Position numbers and translations under genes: made by a program
Source: Paramarasmius palmivorus
Lineage: Eukaryota; Basidiomycota; Agaricomycetes; Agaricales; Marasmiaceae
NCBI GenBank assembly: GCA_037176845.1
Contig: JAYKXP010000045.1
Span: 364,266-428,265, forward strand
DNA length: 64,000 nucleotides
Reading direction: 5' to 3'
Shown: piece by piece, positions 33,888 through 46,859 of the stretch
Position numbering within the stretch: position 1 is the first letter of the stretch
Layout: the number at the start of each line of letters is the position of its first letter
The notes under the pieces: model-generated
The model's database searches: none
What the model was told of the DNA's origin: nothing
Seen by the model: only the letters and a program-made list of their open reading frames with translations

Positions 33888-36590
33888 GCAGTTACATTGA
33901 AAGTCAACCACGATAAGGGTAAAGTAAGGTAGCTGTAATGACCACGCAACACTAGACACCTTCCTCAATTACACGCGCTTCGTTTTGGGCTTCCTTCAGG
34001 CTGCTCCAATCAAAAGAACAAAAGTGATTTCTGTATTGGACATTCTACTTACACTAACGATTACATGAAACTATCTATTGATACCTAATATGATTGTCAG
34101 TAATCGCAGAAGCCCTATGATCGTGCGGAGCGTCTATACGTGGCATAATCAAGACTGAATTTTGGAAACAACAGTGTATATGCGGATCATACTTCACATG
34201 TATTCCATGTACCCACTAGAACGACTAGTGGTTAGCACATCCAACTGATAAAAACAACCAATCACGTACAACAAGTGAGTCCTTCACTCATGACTGCTGA
34301 TGCCTTGAGTACGGCTAGGTGGCATGCTGTTGAGTGAGGATAGCGTCAAGGATGTAATGCGCTGACATACCTGCCAGTGAGGAACAGCCATGGATAACAG
34401 CAGGATCTTGTTTATAACTGAGTACTGAATCAACGATAACCTAAGTAAGACGATCCGAAGAACAACGTACCACTTACTAGCTCGGGCATATGAACTGGAT
34501 ACGGGGTGGAGCAACCGAAACTCAACCGAATTCCTCGTCAACTCCAGTCAACAGACTATTGAACGTGTTATGAACACCGAATATTAACTAGAGCCGACTC
34601 GCATTAGCAGGGTCAACAATATATACGACAGAAATATACTCACAAGAGCGCATATCGGAAATTTATACATGAAACACCGTGAATAAGTCGGATAGTGGTA
34701 ATTTGAGTCGGCGGTGGGAATGCGAGGTACGGCCAGGGTAAGGGACGTCGGCATAGGGCACAGGGGTCGATGTCGGTGTTCGCGATGAACAGTTGCTCGG
34801 TGTCTAATATGCTGAGGATTTCAAGATCTACCTTGAAATGTACAATAGAAATCTTACCCCAGTAACTTGAAGGAGTGACAGGACCGTCGATGATGGGGAC
34901 CAGGGCGGAGGGTTATCGTGTCGAGACGCATGTTGTTATGGTTGCAGGCTCTGTTGGGTGTGAATGACAAAGTAATAAGAAATTCGATTGTAAGAATTAC
35001 ATTGTACGGCAACCAAGGGGTTGAGCTCATCGTTGCCGACGATGGCTAGGTGTTGTTCGAGGAGAGACAGTGGATAGATGGTGGTGGTAGCAAAGAAAGA
35101 GAGGTTGTGACGTGACGTCACGCGCACCTACGACTTGGGCCGAGGTTTCCGTGGTCCCGCACATTACACGTGTGGTCCATGAACTAGCCGCCCACTGTTG
35201 CCCGCTACACTGACAGTTGAAACGTTGACTACGACGACGGCCTGTTCATACCTGTGCGCTAAGTCCTTGCCTCCCTCCTTTTTTCGTTGCTCAAATCATT
35301 TTAGATCCCCAGAAGTATATGCTGGACTCTGAAGAAGGTGGTAAGAGAAAGATGACCAGGGAAAGCATGGACAACCGAGGTGCGTGTACTACTTCCTTCA
35401 CTTTGTCTTTCATCTTTGACCTGATTTCACAGTCATTTAATAGATTGTAATCTATTCTATTCACCACGGCCCACTACAAGACCCAGTCACCGCTCTTGCC
35501 ACTCTGCTCAACTTGAACATCAGCAGTTGATCTGGATTCCCACTTCACTCTCAACGACCGACTTCGAAGCTCCGAAGATATTTCCTATCGACACGACGAC
35601 ACCTTCAATATTACATATCTCGAATCACCCCGTACTCCTCCAATATAACTGCCAGCCCTCAAGGCTCGCCCATAACCTAGTCTCCCCAGTACCCTGATAT
35701 CCATGGCGCTCATTAGCCTCTGGTATGGCGAAAGCGACGAGTTCGTCGCTTTACGCGCATCCAGAGGCTATTCCAGCACTATTTGGGACAGGGATAGTTG
35801 GTTAGGGCTGAAGGTAGCAAATTTACACTGACATCATTCTCGAGGTTATAAGCCAAATATATCTCCTACCAGCACTCTCGACATTGCTATCGAAAGGTGC
35901 AACCTTGGGGAGAGTGACAAATATTTTGTGTTCATCGCTCTCCTCGTACGTGAGGCGGCAGTGTCGTAATACTTCTCAGTACTGGTCCAAACACGTTCGT
36001 TCTGAGTAACTGTTTACAAACCCGGAGCTGATACACTGCCAGAAGTTATCAAGGTTTCAGAAGCCTTGCCCCATCCCGATGCCTTCAGATACTTTGCGCA
36101 TTCGGCTGCGGGACGTTTGAACTTGACAGCACGCTTCACAACACTCGTTCTGTCAACGAAGTTCGAACACCTAATATATGTAGCCTATGTTACAACATCA
36201 TTGTAATAGAATGTCAATCTTATGGTTGCTTACACGGGTGTTACCAGGGCATCAAAATTCTGAGATGACATTACACGAGAAGTACAAGCGGTATACCGTT
36301 CCTACATGTGGTTGTACAGGCATTGTGCATCAATTTTATTCCGATTCGAGATTGTAACTACCTTGTACACACCTGATAATGATATTATAAGCACATTATA
36401 ACTGCCTTGTGATGCCCAAAAAGACGACGGAGGATTATAATGTGGTTACAATGTAATATTATATCTAGTTTTGGCTGTAGTATACATGTCAGGTACATAT
36501 AATGTATATCAGAATTATTGTATGCCATGATGTTCATAATCCGCTGCCATACCCTTATCATACCGGGGACATTTTGCTGGTGACAAGACC
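33888..36590. other. Gene-poor, AT-rich interval separating two NACHT fragments
   Basis: No supported gene. Contains scattered short inverted repeats (for example cacattataa at about 36393 and ttataatgtg at about 36435). It may be composed of inserted non-autonomous elements. Confidence 0.45.
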
Positions 36591-36593
36591 AGC

Positions 36594-36970
36594 TTCAGGC
36601 ACTGATAGTCAACCCTATCATGTCGCTCGTGGAATCACCTACGGCCTGCCCACAGCGGGTTATCATAATCGAGGAATTGGACGACTTAGAAATATTGGAA
36701 TGTCTCGCATCGACACTCGCAACCCGACGTCACCTCTTCAAACTCGTCATCACCAGCAGGTCTATAACAGAAAGCCAACTCCAAGATTCATCTCCACTCA
36801 AAGCGGCTCCCGGTCTCGTATACTCCTTATCTCTGGACGATTTTGATGCCACTGGTAGAGCTGACATCCGACTCTATCTAAATCCAGAAAGACCAACCGG
36901 TTGGCAATGGCAACACGAATCGCCCATCGCTTCATTTCACAGGAGAAGTAGTCCGTTATCGCCTCCAGAA
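36594..36970 (+). pseudogene. Fragment of an NLR NACHT domain (part 2, Walker B region)
   Basis: The frame contains CPQRVIIIEELDDLEILECL, then ATRRHLFKLVITSRSITESQ and FDATGRADIRLYL. This matches the Walker B to sensor 1 part of fungal NACHT domains (pattern VIVIDALDEC...LKFFVTSRPE...DIxxYL). The acidic pair (EELDD) sits where Walker B acids are expected. The frame decays after 36970 without a C-terminal repeat domain. With the fragment at 33.5 kb it suggests one disrupted NLR gene in the same orientation. Confidence 0.6.
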
Positions 36971-36988
36971 ATCGGCATTCCGTCGTGA

Positions 36989-37726
36989 TTCATTCAAAAT
37001 GTATTTTTCCTTATACTCTATACACGGCAGACCACCCAGCAGCCAGCTCGCTTCGTATGGATTACATTGAGTGGCGGTTTATACAACACTGTTCAGCCGC
37101 TGCGTCACGGCTCTAGGGCAGTGAGCGCGAAGTGATGCAAGGAGTATTCGAGCCTGATTCGAGCTCTATATGCAGAGCCCAAGAACAAGATATCAACACA
37201 GAGTCAGTGGGATTGCTCGGAGGAGAGAGGGATAATGTATGGCGTCTCCAAAAATCGCCCGCAGAGTCGAGTCCAAGTCTATGTCGAGACTGACGATCAG
37301 ATCGATCAGAGCTTAATCATCTGAACCAATGATTTCATGATAAATAGTTCTTTATAGTTTTTGTAGAATCTTACCGTGTTCCCTGGTGTTTTCTCTATTG
37401 GAGGTTGCCTTCTGGACGAAGCACATGAAAGTTGCCAGCTGAGCCGTGAATTGCTTGTCACGGCGTCACATGCGTGATGCGTGATAATGTTGTCTTAGCC
37501 CGTCCACCACGTATCCACCAATGGAACCACAAGCGCTTACAAGAATCAAAATAGGCAACATACAACGGAAAATCACGCCTTGCGGGTTAGGGAGGAGAGG
37601 GGTTACCATGCACTGACCGCGTGGTCGGTCGAATCAGAACAGTCCAAGATTGTGTCAGTCGAATTGATACTGGATGTAAGGCACCGCCCGTTTCTGTCAA
37701 AGCTCTGCGCACTTTCCTTCAGCTCC
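36989..37726. other. Intergenic interval upstream of a tandem kinase gene
   Basis: No gene, RNA or clear repeat seen. Confidence 0.4.
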
Positions 37727-40643
37727 ATGGACCATGAGACCGTACTGAAGCATCTACAGTTAGTATTCCGTGACGAAGAGGCCTATCGACAGCTATTGGA
37801 GCAGACAGGAAGTCTTGCTCAATCATTACTGGATTTGTTGCAACAGGTACACTGCTTATTTTTAGACTGATGATTCCTCGATTCACATTTCTCCAGTTGA
37901 TCGATGCTCCGGGAGTTTCAACCAACATACGCACTTCAATATGCAAGACAATGCTCCGCCTTTCGAAGAAGACTGGTCTTGGTCCAAGTTGCTTCACGAT
38001 CCGAGGCGTAACAAGAGTTGGAGAGCATCCAGTTGCCGGCGGGGGGTTCGGTGATATCTGGAAAGGGCGCTTTGGAGGAACGAATGGGCACTATGTGTGT
38101 TTGAAGGTGGTTAAGATGTACCTCATGTCAGAACTGGAACCTCTGCTAAAGGTGCGCATCAATCTTCGAGGGTTGATAACAATGATACTCATCCCATCGA
38201 CACTAGGACTACCTCCACGAAGCGATCATCTGGCGACAGCTCAAACATCCAAACCTTCTCCCTTGTCTCGGGCTCTACTATCTCGATAATACCCGCGGAC
38301 GTATCTGCTTGGTATCTCCTTGGCTAGAGAATGGAAACCTCGCCCAATTTTTGCGAAATCCCTCACAAGGATCACTCAATCGTCCCCAGTTGATGTACGA
38401 TATCGCAAGCGGACTCTCGCATCTTCATGCCTTGAAAATTATTCACGGAGATCTCAAAGATGTATGTCCCAGCCTTATCACTGTACATTGCCAATACTAA
38501 AGATCACACAGTTCAACATCCTCATAACGTCAAGCTATCGAGCATGCATTGCCGATTTTGGTCTGTCTACCGTCGCAGACTCGCAGGTCCTAAGTGTCAC
38601 GTCCAGCTTGCGAACCGGAGGAACAGCGAGATGGTGTGCTCCAGAAGTACACAATGGAGAACCAGCGAAGGCGGAGAGTGATATTTACTCATGTGGTTGT
38701 CTATTCTACGAGGTGAGCGACCTTTCTGCCCCCAGTGTGCGTTTATTTTCAACTCTCGGATACCAGATTGTTACTGGCCTTGTCCCTTTCAACACTCTCA
38801 AGAGGGACCCAGCGATTGTAATGGCGGTTCTGCGAGGAGAACGGCCTTCGGCACCTGCGGATGTTGTCAACATGTCGGACGATCTATGGCTGCTTATGAA
38901 CGAATGCTGGGAAACTGAACCCGGATTACGTCCCACGGCATACGACCTACTTCGACGTTTACCTACTGAAGGAATGATTCCTGCAGATGACTGGGACGAA
39001 ACACTATTTACCGAGCTTCATAAAAATGTTGATGTTCCTCGCCAACCAGAAGAGGCGATCAGTTTCGTGAAACGAGTCGTTTGGGAACGACAGCTGGGCA
39101 AACAAGGTTCATCTGATGAACAATTGCCAGACCAGGGAGTGATGGCAGACGGAGAATCGCTATCACTTACTGGGGATCTCCAGGGTGCAGTCGAGCTTTT
39201 CCAAGCGATCTGGAATAACGAGAGAGCCTTCATAGAGCTAGTAAACCAAGGAGGATCCATTGCTCAATCCTTACTGGACTGGTTACAACAGGTAAGCTTC
39301 CATATCACCTTGTCCGTGCATTTACTCGAGTACAACAACTAAGGCATGCTCAATAGCTAGTTGATGCCCCAGGTCTCTCTGCGAAGCTACGAAGCGGGCT
39401 ATGCGCCACGTTGGCTCTCCTTGCGCAAAAGTCCCGCCTCGTGCCAAGTTCTCTGATAATCACAGGCGTTTCTAAGCTGGGAATACAGCCTATCGTCATC
39501 GAAGGTGGACTTGGTGATATGTGGAAAGGGCACATAGAAGGATTGGATGGGCAAGTGGTATGCTTGAAGATGCCACGCAGGGCCTATACTGCGTCGGATA
39601 GACGAGCATTGCTAAAGGTATGTCTTCCGATTTACTTTATGACGCCCTCTAACGACTCACTTGGTCAACAACAGAATTACCTTCGCGAGGCGATGATTTG
39701 GAGACAGCTCGCGCATCCCAATATTCTTCCGTGCCTGGGAGTGCACTACCCTGACAAGGGTCGGGACCGCCTGTCTCTGGTCTCTCCCTGGATGGAGTAT
39801 GGCAACCTTGTCAGCTTTCTGAACAGTCATCCTCGAGAATCTGTCAACCATTTACAACTTGTGAGTTATTCCTCTATCCAAGCAAACCATCCTCATCAAG
39901 CATTCAGATGCATGACGTGACCAGTGGACTATCCTACCTTCATAGTTTAAGCATTGTACACGGTAATCTCAAGGGCGTAAGCTAAGTTTCAACTCTAGGG
40001 CATCGATGCAAAGACTAACTCAAGTTTCGTAGATGAGCATCCTCATAACACCATCGCTCCGAGCATGTATTACTAGTTTTGGGTTAGCTCGTTCGGTACC
40101 AGAAGGACCCGTGTCCGACTTTGACGACGACGATATAGAGGACTATTATCTGAATGTGAATGATACTCCGTGGTTAGCACCAGAAGTCCTCCGAGCCAAT
40201 GCGAACGTAGGGACTGTAAAGAGTGACATCTACGCGTGTGTATGTGTGTATTATGAGGCAAGTCAATCTGTCCCATTCGTTATACTCTGCAATTGAACCA
40301 CAAAGAAATATAGATTTTTACCGGGAATTTTCCATTTCACGATGTCGAGAACATCGAGCTCACAATACTACGAGGAATTCGCCCGACGGACCCATATGAC
40401 AACTCATTCAGTCGTATGTTGTGGTCATTGATGAATCGGGGCTGGGACGAAAATCCAGTGTCAAGACCCGAGGCGGAGGATCTGCTCAAGAGTCTCGTCC
40501 AACTAGCGCAGAATGCTGATGTCGATATTTCTCCGGCGGAAGGCTGGGATAGCAGATTGTTCAACAGGACGTGGAATAGTGTAGATCATGGACAGTATCT
40601 TCCATCTAAAGAAGTTTCGGAGTTTATAACGACTCACGAGTAA
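37727..40643 (+). CDS. Tandem kinase-pseudokinase protein
   Basis: Ten exons (37727-37846, 37897-38151, 38207-38461, 38512-38712, 38767-39291, 39357-39617, 39675-39860, 39908-39976, 40033-40257, 40314-40643) join in frame to about 808 residues. Each half begins with the helical module ending SLLDLLQQ or SLLDWLQQ. Kinase 1 has GGFGDIW, VCLKVVKM, IHGDLKDFNIL and ADFGLS and looks active. Domain 2 has GGLGDMW and VCLKMPRR, but HGNLKGMSIL replaces HGDLKxxN (catalytic Asp to Asn, loop Asn to Ser) and TSFGLA replaces DFG (metal-binding Asp to Ser). It should therefore not transfer phosphate. Exon 5 runs unbroken across the junction, so the fusion is real. The intron at 40258-40313 uses a GC donor. 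The architecture parallels kinase/pseudokinase pairs such as JAKs and plant tandem kinases, though the order differs from JAK. Confidence 0.9.
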
Positions 40644-41013
40644 CCATTTGGTTCAGAGTCAAGATAGGAACAAATAATAGGATTTTCTTGTATCGAGGCT
40701 ACACGCCAATGTTATCTTTAACGGCCCTAATACGTACTCTAAACGTCTAATAAGAGATTGAAGAACATTGCCAACTTGGCCCTCTGATAATTCATGATGT
40801 TGTCCATCATGTGGTTGGAGGCGCATAGATTGCTGAGTAAACATTTACGACGGCTTCCTCCTCGTGTTTCGAGAGTCACTGGATGCGGAAGAGCTATTAC
40901 TTATAGGAGAAATCAGCTTCCAAGATACAGCATAGTAGTAAGAACCGACTACACCTCTCGGCCGCCACGAAGCCATTCTTTGAATTTCGCCCAGAATTCT
41001 TCTCCCCACAAAG

Positions 41014-43256
41014 TCAGCACAAAAGATCAAGCCAATCTAAGTAGCAAGAGTAACGCACGCTGACCAGAACCCTCGCAGATGTCTTGTTACCTGCTGTTTT
41101 TGTCGGCGATTTTTGGTTGAAATCGACAGAGACCTGGGAGTTTCCAGGAGTTTCAGTCGCCAATCTAAGGCGAGTGCCCGTCACAGGCTGGGAGCGATCG
41201 AGTTTTTGCTGCCCTTGCTGGAGCTGTCCATGTGCTTTTTCCCACCTTAAGGCACCCAGCAGTTCACCAATCTCTCGTGCCATGTGTCGTTTTTCTCGTG
41301 CCTCCAAGTCAGCCTCTCGTTGTTTCAGCTGTCGTTGAACGGCATTCTGGCGAACCTCCTGCTCCTGGAGTGCTTTCTGCTGATTCTGTAGCCGTCGATA
41401 CAGGGCTTGCAGGACCTTCTCCTTTGCGTGTACTCTTCGGTGTTCCTCGTTGACCTGTGCCTTCGCTTCTTTGTAATTTGCCTCCAACCAGGAACGATTC
41501 CGCTGATAGTCCGCTGCCGCCCTACTAGAAAGTTGAGATTCCAAATCTGCGAGCCTTCGTTCCTTTTCTGCAAGTTCGGATGCTCTCTCATCAAGCTCGG
41601 CTTGTAGAGCATCAATAGAGCTATGCGTGTCAACAATATCTTGCTCGCGGTCCTTTATCTCCTTCTCGCCTTCAATCTTCTCAAGCTGTAGAGCCTCGAT
41701 TCGAGGTGTGTCAAGAAGCTCCTGCTCGCCGCCCTCTGACCCTTCGCTTCCCCTTGGGATGTCCTCGAGAGTAGAAGTACTGTCCTCAGTGTGAACCCGT
41801 TCACACTCCCCCCCTGTCGCCCATTTTTCTTTTTCGATCACGTCCGCACCCAGAGTCTCTATTAAAAAGTCCAGAGCCTCTGCAGACAACGGGCTACGTG
41901 TTACATTCCTTTGGAGCTCGGTGAATGAGCTGTCGTTCCAGTCTTCCGCAGGAGCAATGGTTCGATTAACGATCAAGCGCTGTAGCAGATCCTCGGCTGT
42001 GGGTCGCGTTTTTGGTTCTCTTTCCCAACAGGGGGCTATTAGCGACCACAGTTCATCCGACATATGCGCAGGTCTCGAAGGAAGCTGTCCACTGATGATA
42101 GCGAGTATAATTGTTACATCCAGGGTAATTTCATGAAAAGGTATACACCCAGTGATAATCTGTCTTCCGCGATGAGGCCAATTGTCGCAGCGAAAGTAAC
42201 ATGATATGACTTGCCTCATAAAACACCCCGCCACACGAATAGATATCGCTCTCCCGACTCACTGGGCTCCCCATTAGGATCTCCGGGGCACTCCATCTGG
42301 CTGTATTTGGTTTTTCTGCACTAGAGGTCGATGTAACCTTGTGAAATTGAGAGTCCGCAACATTGGACAGCCCAAAATCGGTGATGCAAGCGCGATGAGC
42401 TGGTGTTATGAGTATGTTGGCCTACATGATCTCAGCCTCTTGTCTTGTGATGGAATGAATGACTTGCCCCTTTTAGATCCCCATGGACGACTTTGAGTTC
42501 ATGTAAGTGGAACAGTCCACTGGCAACATCATGCATCTGGAATCAACTTCGTAAATCGCCGGTTGAACAGCGCGACTATCAAGAATACTAACAAGCTGGA
42601 GGTTATCAACGGATTCTGGCGGATGATTTCTAAGATATTGTGAAAGAGTTCCATTTTCCATCCAGGGAGAGGCCAAACAGATACGTCCGTGGGTACCACC
42701 GAGGTAATACATCCCGAAGCAAGGAAGAATGTTAGGATGTTTGAGTTGACGCCAGACAATCGCTTCTCGTAAGAAGGGCTGGGAAACATTTCGTAGTCAG
42801 TGCGGGCGAGTTCAGAACTAGAGGTTAACGCACCTTGAGAAAGCGTTTGACTTCTGACAACGTCACCCGGGGAAATTTCAAGCACACAGCTACACCATCC
42901 ACGCCTAGTTCCCCTCTGTGGACATCACCAAATCCGCCAAAAGCATCAGGGTGCTTTCCGACCGTTGTCACTCCTCGTATTGTCTGACAGCTAGGATGAA
43001 GATCGGAGGCTTCCGAGAGACGAATGATTGTCTTGCATATATTGGTACGTAGATTGGTTGGGATCTCCGGGACATCAATTAACTGAGGAACAAGAATTGA
43101 GGTGCTGGTTATGGTCCATCAAGAACACACGCATACCTGTTGCAACCAATCTAGCAGCGACTGCGCTAAGTCTCCTTTTTGTCCCAATAGTTTTCGGTAG
43201 GTTCGTTCGTCACGGAATAAACGCTGGACAACATCTAGCTCGTCTTCGTGGTTCAT
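41014..43256 (-). CDS. TKL-like protein kinase with C-terminal coiled coil
   Basis: Six exons (43256-43137, 43082-42834, 42778-42593, 42536-42468, 42421-42215, 42159-41014) join in frame to about 658 residues. The N-terminal helical module ends SLLDWLQQ. The kinase domain has GGFGDVH, VCLKFPRV, REAIVWRQLKHPN, VHGDLKGANIL, TDFGLS and SAPEI, so the catalytic residues are complete. After the kinase, about 230 residues rich in Glu, Gln, Lys, Arg and Ala (IEGEKEIKDREQDIVD to ALQEQEVRQNAVQRQLKQRE) form a strongly predicted coiled coil, probably for oligomerisation. Two of its five introns (42422-42467 and 42160-42214) use GC donors. The gene is convergent with the tandem kinase gene that ends at 40643. 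Confidence 0.9.
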
Positions 43257-44655
43257 GACGAAAACGACAGCCTCAAGCGCCTGGGCTGGGTCTGATGGTT
43301 GTCAACTGATAACTGGGAACACAGGCTGTCAGCTGAGGGGAGTAAATGCCTGCGAACATATTTCTTTTCGTAGTTGCAACGAACGAACCGAAGTCCGAAG
43401 ATCTTTTGGAATTCGAAGAACATCATGCAGCTAGGCCTATGACCGTTAACATCCGCTTCTTCCGTCGGGTGCAGGTAGGCAGTCATGGTAACACTGCGCT
43501 TAAGTTCAAAACAAGCATACCAGAATCAGCTTTTCTTGAGCATTCTCGGTGCTTGAGTTGAACAGGCTTGAATGTGGTGGTGTACGAAGAGAACAGTGAC
43601 TCGGTTGTTACGGCCGTTACGGGCCCGATTCCGAAATCGCGTGTCACTGTTTTTCACTCCGTCCTTCCCTTGACGTTTCTCTGGACACCTTCGACACAGG
43701 TTGCACATCCTCCATCGTCCACTGTAGGCTCGGCTCTCAGATCTCAGTACTCAATGCTTGTTATTGGCAGGCCCCTTGCACTCAAATTTATCAAATTTGG
43801 ATTCTGTCCAAATTTCAGCTGCAACGCTGGTCAAGGCATTTCGGGATATATATCACGGACATTGGGCCACAGATGAGATGTCTTGGGAGTGACCGAATTG
43901 ACATCGAGAGGGGTAAGCAGAATAGGGAGACGATGCAACGCGTTTTGCTGATGGGGTGCTCGTTCACTCTGGTACATTCTACTATTATCCATTATTACTC
44001 CTTTTTGCTGATAACTGTCATTGTCTGAAATCAACCAGGACTCTATATGTGCTCCATCGTTCTTCGAAATTCCCTGCCGACTTTTTTCCCTATTAGTGCT
44101 GTTACTCGATCGTGTTCTCGCTCGCCCCCTACGCAAAACCTTCCACTTCTCGATTTAAGAGGGCTACGCACAAGCTCAATGACTGCTATGACAGTAAGAC
44201 GGTTGAATTCTTGTCATGACATCAGAGATGGAAGCTCAAGCTATGTACTCAAGGTGCTAGTACTTCTCATACATCTGACATCCTTCGCCTAACACGCCCT
44301 TCAGATAGGTACCCAGCAAACAATCTCATACTCTTGCACCCCCCTCTTTCTGTGACTCGAGAAGCATTATAACTCCGTTTTCTGAAGGGAGCGTGTCGGT
44401 CGAGGTGCGTTCTCTTTCTATACCGTTGTATACAATACTTATCAGATCCTCAGTTTGGTGCTGTCAGAATCAGGCAGTCCACTCACATTTCAGACCCCAC
44501 GGAACTTCTCCATGGCCGAAAGAACATTCGCGGGTACCGCTCTAGCAATCGAGCACGTCATTCCCGCCACTTGATACCAGTGTTAGGCAGGCTATCAAAC
44601 TGTATTTTCCACGTATAAGCATTCGACAAGGAGGTGATGACGGTTCATTCCCATG
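43257..44655. other. Intergenic interval
   Basis: Short overlapping frames only. No repeats or RNA genes recognised. Confidence 0.4.
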
Positions 44656-44659
44656 CCTC

Positions 44660-46158
44660 ATGCCTATGATTGACGGGCCCGTGCGGAGCGTCGCGGTGAT
44701 TCTTTCTGTGAGTATCTTTCAACCATCTTTCTTCTTCGCGGTGACATTGATGAACGTTTGGACCCTGGCAGATACTTTGTTTCCTATATGGTACGGTGCC
44801 TCTCATCCAACTCAACAGCATGCAGAAGGACTAACTAGGCTAGGGACAACAGGCATCTACACGGTTCTCTTTTCAGTGTGTATTCACACACTCTTGAAGC
44901 AAAAACGTCGGCGATACCTTCTACATTGCTTCTCCATGTCGTCGCTCTTTGTTCTCGCGACTGCTAGTCTCATTTACAACGCCAAGGATGTCGTGGAGCA
45001 AGCTCTTCCAGGTTATGATGCGGACCAGTGAGTGGCTTCGCTCTGAACTACCGAACGGTACCAATTCCCACACGCGCATTACAGGAACGAGGATATCGTC
45101 CCCGTGCAGTGCATCACAATGATCCTCGCCAAGTGGGTTGCGCTACAAGTTTCAGGATACCTTAAGAGATACTGATCAATGTGGTCTCAACAGCATTATC
45201 GCAGACGCGATTCTGGTATGTGTGATCCTGTGCATTCGCGGCCGAAGACTAATTCGAATCCTCAACATAGATCTGGAGATGTTATACCGTTTGGAGCAAC
45301 AGCATCAAGATCATCGTCTTCCCTACTATACTCTGTGTTGCCGCTACCGGTCAGTCTACCAGTTCCATTCCGTCATAAACGTGTCTAAGTCAGGATATCA
45401 GTGCTGAGAACCGTCGTTCTATTCCATTACACCGAATATGTCGGAACCGATCTTTTCGCTATCCCTTTGCTACCAGAGACAAGAGCGTATCATCAAGGGC
45501 CGGGAAACGAAGCTATTCGTATGATTCTAGCGTTTGTGTTTACGACTGCATTGGCGAATTTACTGGTCACGCTGTTGATTGGTGAGTACTACGTATATAT
45601 TTAGCCTCGTGTTAATATGGCTGATTGTTTTCGCTCTCAACAGCTGGAAGAATCTACTTCATTACCCACGAAGTATCAGCGTATCTAGGAAAAAAGACGA
45701 ACAAGATGTATCGCACGGTGATTGCCATTGTGTGAGTCTCGGCTTTCCTCTCAGAGTATATGTCGATACTTAAACGAAGGATAGAGTTGAGTCCGGTAGT
45801 ATACACCCTTTAGCGCTGATCATCTACGCTTCCTCTGTTTTGGTGGTGCTCAGCGGCGGCGGAGGACATGTACAGCTTTTCGTGGCAGTTATACAGGCTG
45901 CGTTGAATCAGATTATCGTCAGTGCTTGATTCACTGTTATTCTTGTCAGCATTGCTGATAGGATGAGGTTCATTATAGGGAATCGCTCCAACGCTGATTA
46001 TAGTCCGTATGGGGCTCGGAATTAGTGTTGACAGTGTTGAACGGACAATGGTGTCAACGATGTGTTTTGAACAGGGATCTGACAGCGGTTACAAGGAAGT
46101 GGGGAATATAGGGAATAGCTCTAATGTGGATGTAGAGAGGCGGACAAGAGCCGTGTAG
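44660..46158 (+). CDS. Seven-helix basidiomycete membrane protein of unknown function
   Basis: Exons were joined by homology logic: about 44772-45029, 45085-45131, 45191-45214, 45270-45350, 45412-45581, 45644-45732, then pieces to 46158. Joined, it reads hydrophobic helices including TGIYTVLFSVCIHTLL and FSMSSLFVLATASLIYNA, then the family landmark NIIADAILIWRCYTVW, SIKIIVFPTILCVAA, MILAFVFTTALANLLVTLLI and a late RIYFITHEVSAY...YRTVIAIVVESG segment. IADxxLIWRCYxVW is typical of a large Agaricomycete family with no assigned biochemical role. The C-terminus is Ser/Asn-rich and hydrophilic. The start is uncertain: an intron may remove 44707-44770. It should lie in a membrane; signalling or transport cannot be decided. 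Confidence 0.75.
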
Positions 46159-46859
46159 CATTGATTCGATATGTTCGCATGTTTCACTCAATGCGGATCG
46201 ACATTCGTGGCAAGTCCCAGTGACATAGTATATTTACGGTAATAAACAGGTTGAACCTAAAATCACTGTCCATACGGTACTTATAACCGTCTCGAGAATT
46301 TCCATCGCCTCTTGGTGTCGGGATATCGTGCTTGCCATATGTCTATGGAGTTCTGTGAATAACTTGGTGTCCCAGTCCTCCGCAACCACGTTTTTCATTC
46401 CTCAGTACATATTCCAGTAGCCTTCGTCATCGTCAAGAGCTGCCCCTTCGACAACATCGATACCACTACAGCTATGACTAGCGCTGGACAACGTGGAACT
46501 GATTTCCAGTTAGAACCCAGGTCCTGGAAACCTGCGAATGATGTACAACTTCTTCACCGCACATGCAATGTGGTCTTTTGGGGTAATCAATGGCCTGGGT
46601 GAGTAATAGAATTCGTGCAATAACCAAACATTGATAACTATCTGGATGTACACAGTTCTTGAAACTGCTATTCGGAGAATAACCCATGGTCCCGTTCCCC
46701 TCTGCTCCACCATGATAGTACTATCGGCTTTCTTTTCCTGCAGGACCCTGTTAATTACCACAGCGGGCAACACCATGATCGGCCCATCTTGGCTTCAGGC
46801 CGAAGCGACGGGTTCCAGCGCAAGCTGCCGGAACTCCCAATCTCTTTCAACAGACTCTC

